Positions 10,121-18,540 of a stretch of DNA of 36,734 nt are shown here, in pieces. Each line of letters opens with the position of its first letter. The stretch's first letter is position 1. The position numbers were made by a program, and so were the translations under genes. This DNA is from an uncultured Saprospiraceae bacterium (GTDB lineage: Bacteria > Bacteroidota > Bacteroidia > Chitinophagales > Saprospiraceae). Location of the stretch: contig CALDYY010000002.1 of assembly GCA_937944245.1 (NCBI GenBank), forward strand, positions 1 to 36,734. Direction: 5' to 3'. Below the pieces are notes generated by a model. That model had not been told where the DNA came from and did no database searches. It was given only the letters and a program-made list of their open reading frames with translations.

Positions 10121-10519
10121 TTGGAGCAAACATTTGAACGAGGAGAACGATTAAAGAGCCGAACAGCGATTGAGCAGTTGTTCAAAAACGGAGCATCCTT
10201 TGGAGCGTACCCGCTGCGGCTAGTGTATGCACCTATGGAAAAAAGGTGGAGTGAATTTCCTATTCAATTTACGGTCAGTGTTTCTAAGAAAAAATTTAAA
10301 CGCGCAGTAGATAGAAATAGGATAAAACGTTTAGTAAGAGAGGCATGGCGACTGCATAAGTCGCCTTTGTATAAAGCATTGGAGGGGGAAAGTCGTCAAT
10401 ATGCTTTTCTAGTGATTTATACTGCCAAGGAAATACTTCCTTTTCAGCAAATGGAAAAAAGTATGTTGAAAGCGCATAAAAAATTTTTGGAGCAACGAAC
10501 GATTGCTACCCAAAAGTAG
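10121..10519 (+). CDS. rnpA: ribonuclease P protein component
   Basis: RnpA is the small basic protein that helps the RNase P RNA mature tRNA 5' ends. The family signature is plain: RAVDRNRIKRLVREAWR contains the RNR-x-KR motif of the RNA-binding helix, preceded by the FTVSVSKKKFKRAV strand. No ATG or GTG exists in frame between the stop at 10025 and the conserved domain. Possible TTG starts lie at 10091, 10094 and 10121. I chose 10121 (MEQTFERGERL, 132 residues) because the family begins shortly before the ERL-S segment, but 10091 is possible. There is no rpmH upstream, unlike the classical arrangement; a divergent slyD takes its place. A membrane protein gene follows 26 bases downstream, probably co-transcribed. 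Confidence 0.9.
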   Translation: MEQTFERGERLKSRTAIEQLFKNGASFGAYPLRLVYAPMEKRWSEFPIQFTVSVSKKKFKRAVDRNRIKRLVREAWRLHKSPLYKALEGESRQYAFLVIYTAKEILPFQQMEKSMLKAHKKFLEQRTIATQK

Positions 10520-10545
10520 CACTGTTTTGTAAAAAAATGTAAAAT

Positions 10546-11085
10546 ATGAAATATTCCCTTTTTTTGTTGTGTCTATTGCCTGCGTTTTTGTTTGGACAAA
10601 AAGTGGTACAATTAGAAAAACGAGGAAATCCTAAAACGCAAAAGTTCACTGTTGGCGACGAACTTACTTATAAATTGGTGGGTGATGTAGAGTGGTATAA
10701 AGCAGCTATTTTAGATGTTAAACCAGAAATTGGTGTCATTTTATTTGAGAATCGCTTAGTGAAGGTACAGGATATTGCCGCCTTAAAGTTTACGAATAGT
10801 CGAAATTGGTCGAGGAAATTAAGCAACCAATTGTATCTTTTTGCAGGAGGGTGGGTATTTTTTGGATTAATTGATAGGTCGCAAATTGTGGACGACATTA
10901 TCATTAACCAAAACCAAGCCAATACTAGAGCCTCATGGAAACTTATCCTCATTCCAGCTGGGGTAGCTGTGGCTAGTGCTATTATCATAAGACAGGTATT
11001 CAAACAAAGGGTAAAAAAGATGAAAAACAAATATCGCTTGCGCTTACTAGACCTGAATGTTTCCCCCTTGCGCCCGATGCCCTAA
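10546..11085 (+). CDS. predicted membrane protein with signal peptide, unknown function
   Basis: I do not recognise a family. The 179-residue protein starts with a signal peptide (MKYSLFLLCLLPAFLFG, cleavage near residue 17). A small beta-rich domain follows (about residues 25-85, with TVGDELTYKLVGDVEWYKA), which by its phrasing may be a short SH3- or Sm-like barrel. Two hydrophobic segments come next near 97-112 and 130-150, then a strongly basic tail (KQRVKKMKNKYRLRL). The 3' end overlaps the aroQ 3' end by 39 bases on the other strand. The same N-terminal plan (conductance-like VGDxLxYKL strand) occurs in other Bacteroidota hypothetical envelope proteins, as far as I recall. It is probably co-transcribed with rnpA. 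Confidence 0.75.
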   Translation: MKYSLFLLCLLPAFLFGQKVVQLEKRGNPKTQKFTVGDELTYKLVGDVEWYKAAILDVKPEIGVILFENRLVKVQDIAALKFTNSRNWSRKLSNQLYLFAGGWVFFGLIDRSQIVDDIIINQNQANTRASWKLILIPAGVAVASAIIIRQVFKQRVKKMKNKYRLRLLDLNVSPLRPMP

Positions 11086-11499
11086 AATGAAAGAAAGAAT
11101 GGCTAAAGTATAGCCTTGCAAGCCCAGACCAACAATGACCCCTTTACAACTAGCAGAAAAATAAGAGTGCTGCCTAAACGTTTCTCTTGCATAGACGTTA
11201 GAAATATGAACTTCTACAACTGGTGTTTCCACCGCGGCAATAGCATCCGCAATGGCAATAGAGGTATGACTGTAAGCACCACCATTTAAGATGATGCCAT
11301 CATGACTAAATCCTACTTCGTGTATTTTATCAATTATCGCACCCTCTGAGTTACTCTGAAAATAAGATAACTCAATCGCACTACCAAATTGCTTTTGCAG
11401 GCTTTCAAAAAACTGCTCAAAAGATTGATTCCCATAAATACTCGGCTCGCGTTTACCTAGTAAATTGAGGTTTGGTCCATTGATGATGATGATTTTCAT
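11047..11499 (-). CDS. aroQ: type II 3-dehydroquinate dehydratase AroQ
   Basis: This enzyme performs the third shikimate-pathway step, dehydrating 3-dehydroquinate to 3-dehydroshikimate, as a dodecamer in the cytoplasm. At 150 residues it has the normal length and all family motifs: INGPNLNLLGKREPSIYG with catalytic Tyr22, FQSNSEGAIID, LNGGAYSHTSIAIADA with the substrate-binding Asn, VEVHISN with catalytic His98, and RETFRQHS. It is a single gene, divergent from gldH with a 100-base shared upstream region, and its last 13 codons overlap the convergent membrane-protein gene. Function is secure. Confidence 0.97.
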   Translation of the reverse strand: MKIIIINGPNLNLLGKREPSIYGNQSFEQFFESLQKQFGSAIELSYFQSNSEGAIIDKIHEVGFSHDGIILNGGAYSHTSIAIADAIAAVETPVVEVHISNVYARETFRQHSYFSASCKGVIVGLGLQGYTLAILSFILGHRAQGGNIQV

Positions 11500-11573
11500 G
11501 GCTAAGTCTTCTTTTTATTGGACAATCATGCTCACAAATCTTCACAAAAAAGCACAATTTTTAAGTTAATCGC

Positions 11574-11581
11574 TAAGTTTG
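11574..11581 (+). promoter_or_regulatory. possible gldH -7 box with start-flanking hairpin
   Basis: TAAGTTTG matches TAnnTTTG, 18 bases before the gldH ATG at 11600. No -33 TTTG at the usual spacing. Bases 11581-11599 (GCTTCAT, AAATA, ATGAAGC) form a 7-bp hairpin ending on the base before the start codon. Confidence 0.35.
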
Positions 11582-11599
11582 CTTCATAAATAATGAAGC

Positions 11600-12070
11600 A
11601 TGAATTACTCAACAATATTAGGCTTATTTTTGATAATCTCTTTCGCGAGTTGTCAAGAGCCATTTTTGTATAAAAATACTATTCGGTTAGAGGAGAAGTG
11701 GTCTTATACAGATAGCATTCGCTTTGAGATACCAATAACAGACACCACAAAACTATATGAACTTTCTTTAGATATTGAACACACAAAGGACTATCCGTTT
11801 CAAAATGTTTACACTTATTTCGACACGCAATATCCTTCAGGTTTGCATAATAGCCGTGTTGTAAATATTGATTTTGCGGATCAAACTGGTGAATGGTATG
11901 GTAAATGCAGTAGCCAAACTTGCCTATTGAGTGTAATATTGCAACAAAATGCTTATTTTAATGAATTAGGAACGCACATCGTTACAATAGGGCAGTTTAC
12001 TCGTCAGGAAGAACTTATGGGGATGCGTTCGCTTACTTTTAAAGTAAAAGATACCCAAAAGCAGCGGTAG
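11600..12070 (+). CDS. gldH: gliding motility lipoprotein GldH
   Basis: GldH is an envelope lipoprotein needed for gliding and linked to the type IX secretion/gliding apparatus of Bacteroidota. The 156 residues start with a lipoprotein signal ending in a lipobox (SFASC, Cys18). Family features follow: the strand YELSLDIEHTKDYPFQNVY, the turn PSG, the DFADQTGEWYGK segment, and a terminal region ending with MRSLTFKVKD. Many non-gliding members of the phylum keep gldH, so motility cannot be inferred from it. It stands alone, divergent from aroQ and 156 bases before the rhomboid gene, with no other gld genes in view. Confidence 0.85.
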   Translation: MNYSTILGLFLIISFASCQEPFLYKNTIRLEEKWSYTDSIRFEIPITDTTKLYELSLDIEHTKDYPFQNVYTYFDTQYPSGLHNSRVVNIDFADQTGEWYGKCSSQTCLLSVILQQNAYFNELGTHIVTIGQFTRQEELMGMRSLTFKVKDTQKQR

Positions 12071-12226
12071 TATGTAGCTAAAATAAATATGTGTCGTCTT
12101 TTCTGTTTGGTTTTTGTCATTTTTTTCAAAATAAAAGCGCAATAAATTCCATTTTTAGCTACTTTACTTCAAAATGCAAGAATATTAGGTAAACAGATTA
12201 ACATTATTTCGTGTTGATTTCTAATT

Positions 12227-12934
12227 ATGGACACACTCAACAGTTCGCGGCAACGATTTTATAATAGCGTTAGACTGCCTTTCCTATTTTTAGTGATGAT
12301 ATGGTTTATTCAAGCCGTTCAAACTTTGTTTCTTATTGATTTTGGTTTTTTAGGGTTATTGCCTAGAAATGTAGAGGGACTGAAAGGGATTGTACTTGCT
12401 CCACTTATTCATGGCGATTTTTCACATCTTATCTCCAATTCTATTCCTCTTTTCGTGTTAAGTGCTATTATTCTATTTTTCTATCCTCGAATAGCCGTAA
12501 AGAGTTTCGTATTTATTTATCTTTTAACTGGGTTTAGTGTGTGGCTCTTTGCACGTGGAAATACTTTTCACATTGGTGCAAGTGGCGTAGTGTATGGTCT
12601 AGTTTCTTTTGTATTCTGGATGGGTATTTTCAGAAGAAGTCTAAAAGCCATTATATTGGCATTAATTGTCACCCTACTTTACAGTGGTATGTTTTTGGGC
12701 GTGTTGCCTAACCAAGAGGGTATCTCGTGGGAAAGTCATTTGTTAGGTGGTCTTGTTGGTATTTTCATTGCCTACCTTTACAAAGATACCATAGAAAAGG
12801 ACGAAGAATCGCAAAGATACTCATGGGAGGAAGAGCAGAACCAGTTAGATAGCGATTTTTTTCTTCGACGAGACACTTTTGAACACAAAAAATGGGAGCA
12901 ACAGCGCGATGAAGAGCAAAGGTTTAATTTTTGA
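12227..12934 (+). CDS. rhomboid-family intramembrane serine protease
   Basis: This is a membrane-embedded protease that cuts transmembrane helices. The 235 residues hold six hydrophobic segments. Catalytic features are all present: HGDFSHLISN in TM2 (His62 and Asn71, oxyanion side), GASG with nucleophile Ser119 in TM4, and His171 (ESHLLGGLVG) in TM6. After residue 190 comes a charged cytoplasmic tail rich in Glu, Gln and Arg, which is not part of the core fold. The conserved dyad indicates an active protease and not an inactive pseudoprotease. Substrate is unknown. The gene is probably transcribed alone; its upstream 156 bases show no clear promoter box. Confidence 0.92.
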   Translation: MDTLNSSRQRFYNSVRLPFLFLVMIWFIQAVQTLFLIDFGFLGLLPRNVEGLKGIVLAPLIHGDFSHLISNSIPLFVLSAIILFFYPRIAVKSFVFIYLLTGFSVWLFARGNTFHIGASGVVYGLVSFVFWMGIFRRSLKAIILALIVTLLYSGMFLGVLPNQEGISWESHLLGGLVGIFIAYLYKDTIEKDEESQRYSWEEEQNQLDSDFFLRRDTFEHKKWEQQRDEEQRFNF

Positions 12935-13020
12935 CAGAAAAGTTAGAAAATGCTGTTGGAATACCTTATTGATAGCATACTTGTAAAAAGAATTTCATAA
13001 TAGACTAAAACTCATTTGCC

Positions 13021-14124
13021 ATGGCGTTGAATAGACGAAAATTTCTGCATCACGCTGCACTAGCTACCTCATCATTGTTGATAAATTGTCAACTACCCAA
13101 ACAACAAAGTAAAACATTGCCTAACGGCGAAAAGAAATTGGGTATTGCGCTAGTTGGACTTGGCGGATATAGCTCAGGGCAGATTGCACCAGCGTTGCAG
13201 CTCACCAAAAATTGTTATTTAGCAGGTATTGTTACAGGTAGCCCAGAAAAAATTCCAGTTTGGCAGGAAAAATATGGCATTAAGGATAGTAATGTTTACA
13301 ACTACGAAAACATGCACACGATTGCCAACAATAACGAAATAGACGTGGTGTATGTTATTGTACCAACAGCATTACATGCAAAATATAGTATTATTGCGGC
13401 TAATGCTGGGAAGCATGTATGGTGTGAAAAACCTATGGCGATGACGGTCGAAGAATGCCAAAACATTATTGATGTTTGCGATAGAAACAAGGTGAAATTA
13501 TCTATTGGTTATCGGATGCAGCATGAGCCAAACACGCAAACAATTATTGGATATGCCAAGTCAAAGCCTTATGGTGCTATCAATGAGGTGAAATCATTTG
13601 CAGGCTATGCAGGTGGCGGTGGAAAGGGCTGGCGTTTTCAAAAGAATATGGGCGGAGGAGCTTTGTACGACATGGGAGTTTATGCTATTAATGGGCTTAG
13701 GTACGCTACTGCACAAGAACCTATTGCGATAAAAAGTGCAGCGCACATTATCAAAAGACCAGCACTTTTCACGGAAGTGGATGAAACAACTGAATTTGAG
13801 TTAGAGTTTGCTTCTGGTATAACTGCTTTAGGCAAGACAAGTGTTGGAGAAAGTTATAACCTACTAAGAGTAGATTGTGAAAAAGGATGGTATCAACTTT
13901 CGCCGATGCAATCTTACAATGGAGTGCAAGGTGAAGCCAGTGACGGTAAGCAACTGAATGTTTACATTGAAAATCAGCAAGCGCGCCAGATGGATAATGA
14001 AGCGTTGGCTATAATGGAGAATAGGTCTCCTTTAGTACCAGGTGTAGAGGGGTTAAAAGATATCCGTATTGTTCAAGCAATTTTTGCGGCTGCCGAGCGC
14101 AAAGAGCGAATAGTTTTGGATTAG
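13021..14124 (+). CDS. Gfo/Idh/MocA oxidoreductase with Tat lipoprotein signal
   Basis: This is an NAD(P)-dependent sugar or inositol-type oxidoreductase. The Rossmann motif (LVGLGGYSSG, about residues 45-53) and the family's EKP motif (Glu136-Lys137-Pro138) are in place, and the C-terminal sheet domain contains MGGGALYDMGVYAING. The N-terminus is a twin-arginine signal (NRRKFL, Arg5-Arg6) followed by a hydrophobic stretch and a lipobox-like LINC (Cys23). It resembles glucose-fructose oxidoreductase and other exported members that keep tightly bound cofactor. It would therefore work outside the cytoplasm, anchored by lipid. Total length 367 is standard. The substrate cannot be told; no sugar genes are adjacent. 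It is monocistronic and ends at a strong inverted repeat. Confidence 0.88.
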   Translation: MALNRRKFLHHAALATSSLLINCQLPKQQSKTLPNGEKKLGIALVGLGGYSSGQIAPALQLTKNCYLAGIVTGSPEKIPVWQEKYGIKDSNVYNYENMHTIANNNEIDVVYVIVPTALHAKYSIIAANAGKHVWCEKPMAMTVEECQNIIDVCDRNKVKLSIGYRMQHEPNTQTIIGYAKSKPYGAINEVKSFAGYAGGGGKGWRFQKNMGGGALYDMGVYAINGLRYATAQEPIAIKSAAHIIKRPALFTEVDETTEFELEFASGITALGKTSVGESYNLLRVDCEKGWYQLSPMQSYNGVQGEASDGKQLNVYIENQQARQMDNEALAIMENRSPLVPGVEGLKDIRIVQAIFAAAERKERIVLD

Positions 14125-14127
14125 TCC

Positions 14128-14176
14128 AATAAGGATTTACTATGCTTTCGCTCATGGAAGTTAGTAAATCCTTATT
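14128..14176. terminator. two-way terminator between Gfo/Idh gene and PII gene
   Basis: AATAAGGATTTACTA (14128-14142) is repeated exactly inverted at 14162-14176, a perfect 15-bp stem around a 19-base loop, in the gap between convergent genes. Confidence 0.6.
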
Positions 14177-14190
14177 TACGAAACGCGCTT

Positions 14191-14529
14191 TTAAATAGCA
14201 TCAGTGTTTGTTTCTCCTGTTCTGATGCGAACAATGTGATCAATACTAAGTACTGCTATTTTTCCATCGCCCACTTCACCTGTTCTTGCAGCTTCCATTA
14301 TGGTTTTAGTCACTTCGTCCACTTTGTCTGTATCTACGTAAATATCCAACTGAAGTCGTGCGATGTAATCAGAGTCGTAGATATTACCTCTATAACTAAT
14401 TTTTTCGCCTCCTTGTAAGCCAAATCCGTTAACTTCTTTCATCGTGAAAAAGCGAACGCCTATTTTCGCTAAAGCATCTCGTACTTTATCGAAACGAGAT
14501 AGTCGAATTACTGCTTCAATTTTTTTCAT
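14191..14529 (-). CDS. glnB: PII nitrogen regulatory protein
   Basis: PII proteins are trimers that sense 2-oxoglutarate and ATP/ADP and regulate nitrogen uptake and assimilation. The 112-residue length is exact for the family. The T-loop reads SYRGNIYDSDY and keeps Tyr51, the residue that is uridylylated in proteobacteria. The TGEVGDGKIAV segment is the PII B-loop signature, and the tail RIRTGE is conserved. Whether Tyr51 is modified here is not shown; Bacteroidota often lack the uridylyltransferase. No amtB, glnA or glutamate synthase gene adjoins it, so it is an orphan copy and cannot be assigned as GlnB or GlnK. The start is the ATG giving MKKIEAVIR. Confidence 0.93.
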   Translation of the reverse strand: MKKIEAVIRLSRFDKVRDALAKIGVRFFTMKEVNGFGLQGGEKISYRGNIYDSDYIARLQLDIYVDTDKVDEVTKTIMEAARTGEVGDGKIAVLSIDHIVRIRTGETNTDAI

Positions 14530-14709
14530 AAGTTTAATAGCTATTAGTGAATGAATGTTAGAACTATGGGAACAAATTAAAGCAATTTAATGGAAATCAA
14601 CAACCTTAACTAGAATAATATTTTGAACAAACAATATGTTTTCAACTTTTATTTTGTAGATAACTTTTTTAAATGAAATTTAAAATCATGTTTAAGCCTT
14701 GTTAAAAAA

Positions 14710-15708
14710 TTAATATTGGCTAATTAAGGTTTCCCAAAGTAAATCTTTTAATTCCACTAAACCTTTTTGAGCAACAGAAGATATGAAAACGTATGGAATG
14801 TATTTTGGCAACTCCACTTGAAGCATTTGTTTTAGTTCATCATCAATCAAGTCGCACTTAGTGATGGCTAATACTCTTGGCTTATCTAGTAATTCTGGAT
14901 TGTACTGCTCTAATTCATTAAGTAAAATATTGTATTCTTCTTTAATGCTTTTCGTATCACAAGGAATCATAAACAACAAAACGGCATTTCGCTCTATATG
15001 CTTTAAGAAACGATGCCCAAGTCCTTTCCCTAAATGTGCGTTTTCTATAATTCCAGGAATATCAGCCATCACAAAAGAGCGATGGTCGCGATAGGCAACG
15101 ATACCCAGATTGGGAACTAACGTAGTAAAGGGATAGTCGCCAATTTTAGGTTTGGCTGCCGTTATTACAGAAAGTAGGGTGGATTTGCCTGCATTAGGGA
15201 AACCTACCAAACCCACGTCTGCCAATACCTTTAATTCTAATATTTTCCATTCTTCCGTACCTGCCTCTCCTGGCTGTGCGTATCGGGGTGTCTGATGGGT
15301 TGCATTTTTGAAATGAGAATTGCCTAAGCCACCTCTCCCACCTGGTGCGATAATGCGTTCTTCTTCATGTTGTGTGATTTCAAAGTGAATTTCACCTGTT
15401 TCTGCATCCTTAGCTACCGTTCCTAATGGCACTTCAAGAATCACATCTTCACCATCTGCACCGAATTTATTATTGCTACTGCCGTTTTCGCCATCGCCGG
15501 CAATAACATGCTTTCGATATTTTAGAGAGAGTAATGTCCAGACATTTCTATTTCCACGAAGGATGATGTGTCCGCCACGTCCGCCATCACCACCATCAGG
15601 ACCGCCTTTAGCAGTGAACTTATCTCGATGAAAATGAACGGAACCCGCTCCCCCTTTGCCTGAGCGGCAACAAATTTTTACATAATCCACAAAGTTCTGT
15701 TCTGACAT
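14710..15708 (-). CDS. obg: Obg family GTPase
   Basis: Obg is an essential GTPase that acts in large ribosomal subunit assembly and stress control. The 332 residues show the glycine-rich Obg fold at the N-terminus (residues 1-160, with repeated GG-D/R-GG turns). The GTPase domain follows: G1 GFPNAGKST (169-177), the [12 protein letters not shown] switch, G3 DIPG (216-219), and G4 as TKCD where many Obg proteins have NKxD. The usual acidic C-terminal OCT domain is lacking, as in many Bacteroidota. The gene is divergent from the DUF4837 gene. No rplU/rpmA pair lies upstream, unlike in proteobacteria. Confidence 0.96.
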   Translation of the reverse strand: MSEQNFVDYVKICCRSGKGGAGSVHFHRDKFTAKGGPDGGDGGRGGHIILRGNRNVWTLLSLKYRKHVIAGDGENGSSNNKFGADGEDVILEVPLGTVAKDAETGEIHFEITQHEEERIIAPGGRGGLGNSHFKNATHQTPRYAQPGEAGTEEWKILELKVLADVGLVGFPNAGKSTLLSVITAAKPKIGDYPFTTLVPNLGIVAYRDHRSFVMADIPGIIENAHLGKGLGHRFLKHIERNAVLLFMIPCDTKSIKEEYNILLNELEQYNPELLDKPRVLAITKCDLIDDELKQMLQVELPKYIPYVFISSVAQKGLVELKDLLWETLISQY

Positions 15709-15789
15709 ATTTTGATATTACGATGATTGTAAATTTTGATTTAAAAATTGAGTGTAAAGTTGCAAGTTTATTGTTTGCTATTCAAATTG

Positions 15790-15819
15790 TTGTAGCTTCA
15801 TTTTTAGCAGTTAATTTTA
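15790..15819 (+). promoter_or_regulatory. possible distal promoter of the DUF4837 gene
   Basis: TTG (15790-15792), 19 bases, TAATTTTA (15812-15819) resembles the Bacteroidota promoter with one -7 mismatch. It would leave a leader of about 105 bases and is an alternative to the proximal box at 15903. Confidence 0.25.
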
Positions 15820-15902
15820 CTGTGCAAATAAATAAGACAATGCTCTTGGCAAATGTTGCGTCAAAACTCAACGCTATTGCATCTGTTAGTAAAAGATAAT
15901 TT

Positions 15903-15910
15903 TAATTTTG
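15903..15910 (+). promoter_or_regulatory. possible proximal -7 box of the DUF4837 gene
   Basis: TAATTTTG matches TAnnTTTG exactly, 17 bases before the ATG at 15928. A TTG lies 23 bases upstream, slightly too far. It supports the ATG at 15928 over the TTG-type start at 15853. Confidence 0.35.
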
Positions 15911-15927
15911 ACAACAAATACAAACCC

Positions 15928-17007
15928 ATGTTAAAAAAAGTTTATTGGAGTAGCATTGCATTGTGTTTTATCGTGATTACGTCCTGTACTTCTGAAATGA
16001 GGCAACAACTACAACCTGTTCCTACTGCTTTTGGTCCTAGAAACCAATTAGTTATCGTGGCAGATACAGATATTTGGGAAAGTGCAGTAGGCGACAGTGT
16101 TCGCTATTATTTTAGTTCTGCATACTTGCTTTTGCCTCAGCCAGAGCCTATTTATGACCTTTTACATTACACTCCTGAGCAGTTGAATGCTTTGGAGCAA
16201 AGAAAGCAGCTAAGGTCTTATCTTTTCTTGGCGGATTTGAACAATGAGGATTCGCCTTCTACAAAGTTAACGAAGAGTATTTTAGGAGAAGAAAAAATAA
16301 ATAGAATTAAAGAAGACCCAGAAGTTGCACGTAGTACGGTAGGAATAGATAGATGGGCAAAGGGGCAGTTACTGGTGTTTATACATGACTTAGGAGAAAA
16401 AAATTTGGCAAACCAAGTGGTTAGCTCTTTTCCAGCCATCAAGAAACGGATTGACAAAGCCAATGAGCCTAGAATAGATGCTAGTATTTATGTGAATGGG
16501 CAAAATAATATCATCCAAACGGATATGGCAGATTTTGCTCGAATAAGAATGCGTATTCCAAAGCAATTCTTTGTAGCGGTTAATAAAGATAATACTTTTT
16601 GGATACGCCGTGAAACCCCAGTGAGCAGTAGCAATATTATGATTTATAAGATGCCTTATAGTAGTCAAAGCCAATTAACAAGAGAGAACTTGAAGTTTAT
16701 ACAAGACTCTTTAGGTAGAAAATTGGTTTCTTCGGAAATTGAAGGAACTTATATGCAAATTAATGATGTGGGTTTACCAATGCTAACTCAAGTGGTGGAC
16801 TTGAATGGAAATTATGCCCTCGAAGCGCGAGGCATATGGGAAATTGTGAATGATTATATGGGCGGTGCTTTTGTGAGTTATCTTACGGTTAATCCAAAAT
16901 CGAATGATTTATTATTCATCAATGGATTCGTTCATGCACCAGGTGAAGAAAAGCGAGAATTTATGCAGGACTTAGAATATATTATTCATACCATTGAATT
17001 CCTGTAG
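15928..17007 (+). CDS. DUF4837 family lipoprotein
   Basis: This is a predicted lipoprotein of the Bacteroidota-specific DUF4837 family; no biochemical role is known to me. With the ATG at 15928 the protein has 359 residues and opens with a clean lipoprotein signal (MLKKVYWSSIALCFIVITSC, Cys20). The longer frame from 15853 adds 25 residues before this signal and would bury it, so I rejected it. Family features are the opening strand NQLVIVADTDIWES just after the signal, a central WAKGQLLVFIHD segment, a repeated beta-alpha unit around RMRIPKQFFVAVNKDNTFWIRRE, and a C-terminal LLFINGFVHAPG strand. It faces the POT transporter across a strong terminator hairpin and is divergent from obg. Confidence 0.85.
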   Translation: MLKKVYWSSIALCFIVITSCTSEMRQQLQPVPTAFGPRNQLVIVADTDIWESAVGDSVRYYFSSAYLLLPQPEPIYDLLHYTPEQLNALEQRKQLRSYLFLADLNNEDSPSTKLTKSILGEEKINRIKEDPEVARSTVGIDRWAKGQLLVFIHDLGEKNLANQVVSSFPAIKKRIDKANEPRIDASIYVNGQNNIIQTDMADFARIRMRIPKQFFVAVNKDNTFWIRRETPVSSSNIMIYKMPYSSQSQLTRENLKFIQDSLGRKLVSSEIEGTYMQINDVGLPMLTQVVDLNGNYALEARGIWEIVNDYMGGAFVSYLTVNPKSNDLLFINGFVHAPGEEKREFMQDLEYIIHTIEFL

Positions 17008-17017
17008 TCAGGTTCGA

Positions 17018-17056
17018 TTTGGGAAGAATGCTTTTTTTATTAGCATTCTTCCCAAA
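17018..17056. terminator. two-way terminator between DUF4837 and POT genes
   Basis: TTTGGGAAGAATGCT (17018-17032) is exactly inverted at 17042-17056, a perfect 15-bp stem with loop TTTTTTATT, followed on the + side by a T-rich tract. It lies between convergent genes. Confidence 0.75.
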
Positions 17057-17064
17057 CACTGTTT

Positions 17065-18540
17065 TTATTTGATGTCGCCTATCCACTTTTTAGTAAATGG
17101 GCTAATAATGATAAATACAATACCTGCTCCCACAGAAACACTAACCACAGATAGAAATAAATTAGGCATTTCTTGCACATTCTCAGGGTTAAAATTGCCT
17201 GCAAATAAGCCTGCAAATAGGTTACCTAATGCCGTAGCCACAAACCAAATTCCCATCATCTGACTATAATATTTTTTAGGAGCAAGTTTAGTGGTCGCAC
17301 TTAACCCAACAGGGCTAAGCGTAAGCTCTCCCACAGAATGCAAGAAATAGGTGATTACTAGCCAGAACATTCCTGCTTTTCCACCTTCTGTTACAATTCT
17401 TGCCGCAAAGACCATCATCATAAAACCAGCTGCAAGCAAAAGTAAGCCAAAAGCAAATTTTAAAGGAATAGAGGGATTTAGATTTCTAGCAGCTAGCTTT
17501 ACCCAAAGTGCGCCAACTAAGGGTGCAAATAAGATAATCATTAAAGGATTAACGGTCTGCAACCAACCTGTTGGCATTTCCCAACCAAAGATAAATCTAT
17601 CAGTGTAATCTCTAGCAAACAAATTAAGCGAAGAACCCGCCTGTTCAAAACCTGACCAAAACATAGCTGCACCAATAAATAATAAGAATATGATGCCAAC
17701 TCTTTTCTTTTCTGTTGAGGTTAATCCACCAGCAATTAAGATATACGCAAAATAAGTTAAAGTAATTGCCACAATTAGAATACCTGTTGCTCTAGCAACG
17801 CCTACTGCAGAAGTAAGGTTAATAATGCCGAAGTATTGCAATAGTAATATGCCTATTACAAAAATACCAACAGTACCTATTGTCGCAAGTGGATTACTTT
17901 TACTGCTTACTTCTTTTGCCTTTGGTTGAATACCTGCCTCACCAAGATTTTTTTCGGTTAATTTATATTGAATTAAGCCAATTAACATTCCAATAGCTGC
18001 AAAACCAAAACCAAGATGCCAGTTAATCTTTTCTCCTAAATAGGGAATAATTAGATATCCCAGAAAAGAACCTAAATTGATACCCATGTAGAAGATAGAA
18101 AAACCTGCATCGCGTCTAGCTCCACCTTCTGGATATAGGTCGCCCACAATAGAACTGATGTTTGGTTTTAGGAAGCCTGTACCAAAAGCAACGAAACCTA
18201 ACCCCAAAAAGAAGATAAGCGGACTACCTGGAATAGCCAAAACAATATGCCCCACCATAATCAGAATACCACCATACCAAATCGCTTTTCGCTGCCCAAT
18301 AAGATTATCGGCAACCCAGCCACCAGGTAAAGATAGCAGATATACAGAAGCCGTGTAAAGCCCATACACTGCTCCTGCCGTAGCAATATCTAAGCCAAGT
18401 CCTTCTTTTGCAACTTCAGTTGTCATGAATAGAATGAGAATAGCTCGCATACCATAGTAGCTCATACGCTCCCACATCTCTGTAAAAAACAGTGTGGTCA
18501 ATCCTTTAGGATGCCCTAGAAATCCAGTTGTGTTGGTCAT
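17065..18540 (-). CDS. POT family proton-coupled peptide transporter
   Basis: This inner-membrane carrier imports di- and tripeptides together with protons. The 491 residues have 12 to 14 hydrophobic segments. The family's proton-coupling motif ExxERxSYYG is present in TM1 (Glu21, Glu24, Arg25, then SYYG). The GxxxAD-like loop 2-3 (GGWVADNLIGQRKAIWYGG) and the PTR2 signature region (FSIFYMGINLGSFLG) are also there. Length and motifs fit DtpT-like bacterial transporters. Its start MTNTTGFLGHPKGL places the HPKGL segment just before TM1, as is typical. The gene is monocistronic. Confidence 0.94.
   Translation of the reverse strand: MTNTTGFLGHPKGLTTLFFTEMWERMSYYGMRAILILFMTTEVAKEGLGLDIATAGAVYGLYTASVYLLSLPGGWVADNLIGQRKAIWYGGILIMVGHIVLAIPGSPLIFFLGLGFVAFGTGFLKPNISSIVGDLYPEGGARRDAGFSIFYMGINLGSFLGYLIIPYLGEKINWHLGFGFAAIGMLIGLIQYKLTEKNLGEAGIQPKAKEVSSKSNPLATIGTVGIFVIGILLLQYFGIINLTSAVGVARATGILIVAITLTYFAYILIAGGLTSTEKKRVGIIFLLFIGAAMFWSGFEQAGSSLNLFARDYTDRFIFGWEMPTGWLQTVNPLMIILFAPLVGALWVKLAARNLNPSIPLKFAFGLLLLAAGFMMMVFAARIVTEGGKAGMFWLVITYFLHSVGELTLSPVGLSATTKLAPKKYYSQMMGIWFVATALGNLFAGLFAGNFNPENVQEMPNLFLSVVSVSVGAGIVFIIISPFTKKWIGDIK

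Noticed and set aside
9547-10185. Longer slyD start at 10185
   Set aside because: The extra 46 residues overlap rnpA on the other strand and lack FKBP similarity; ATG 10047 aligns with the family start.
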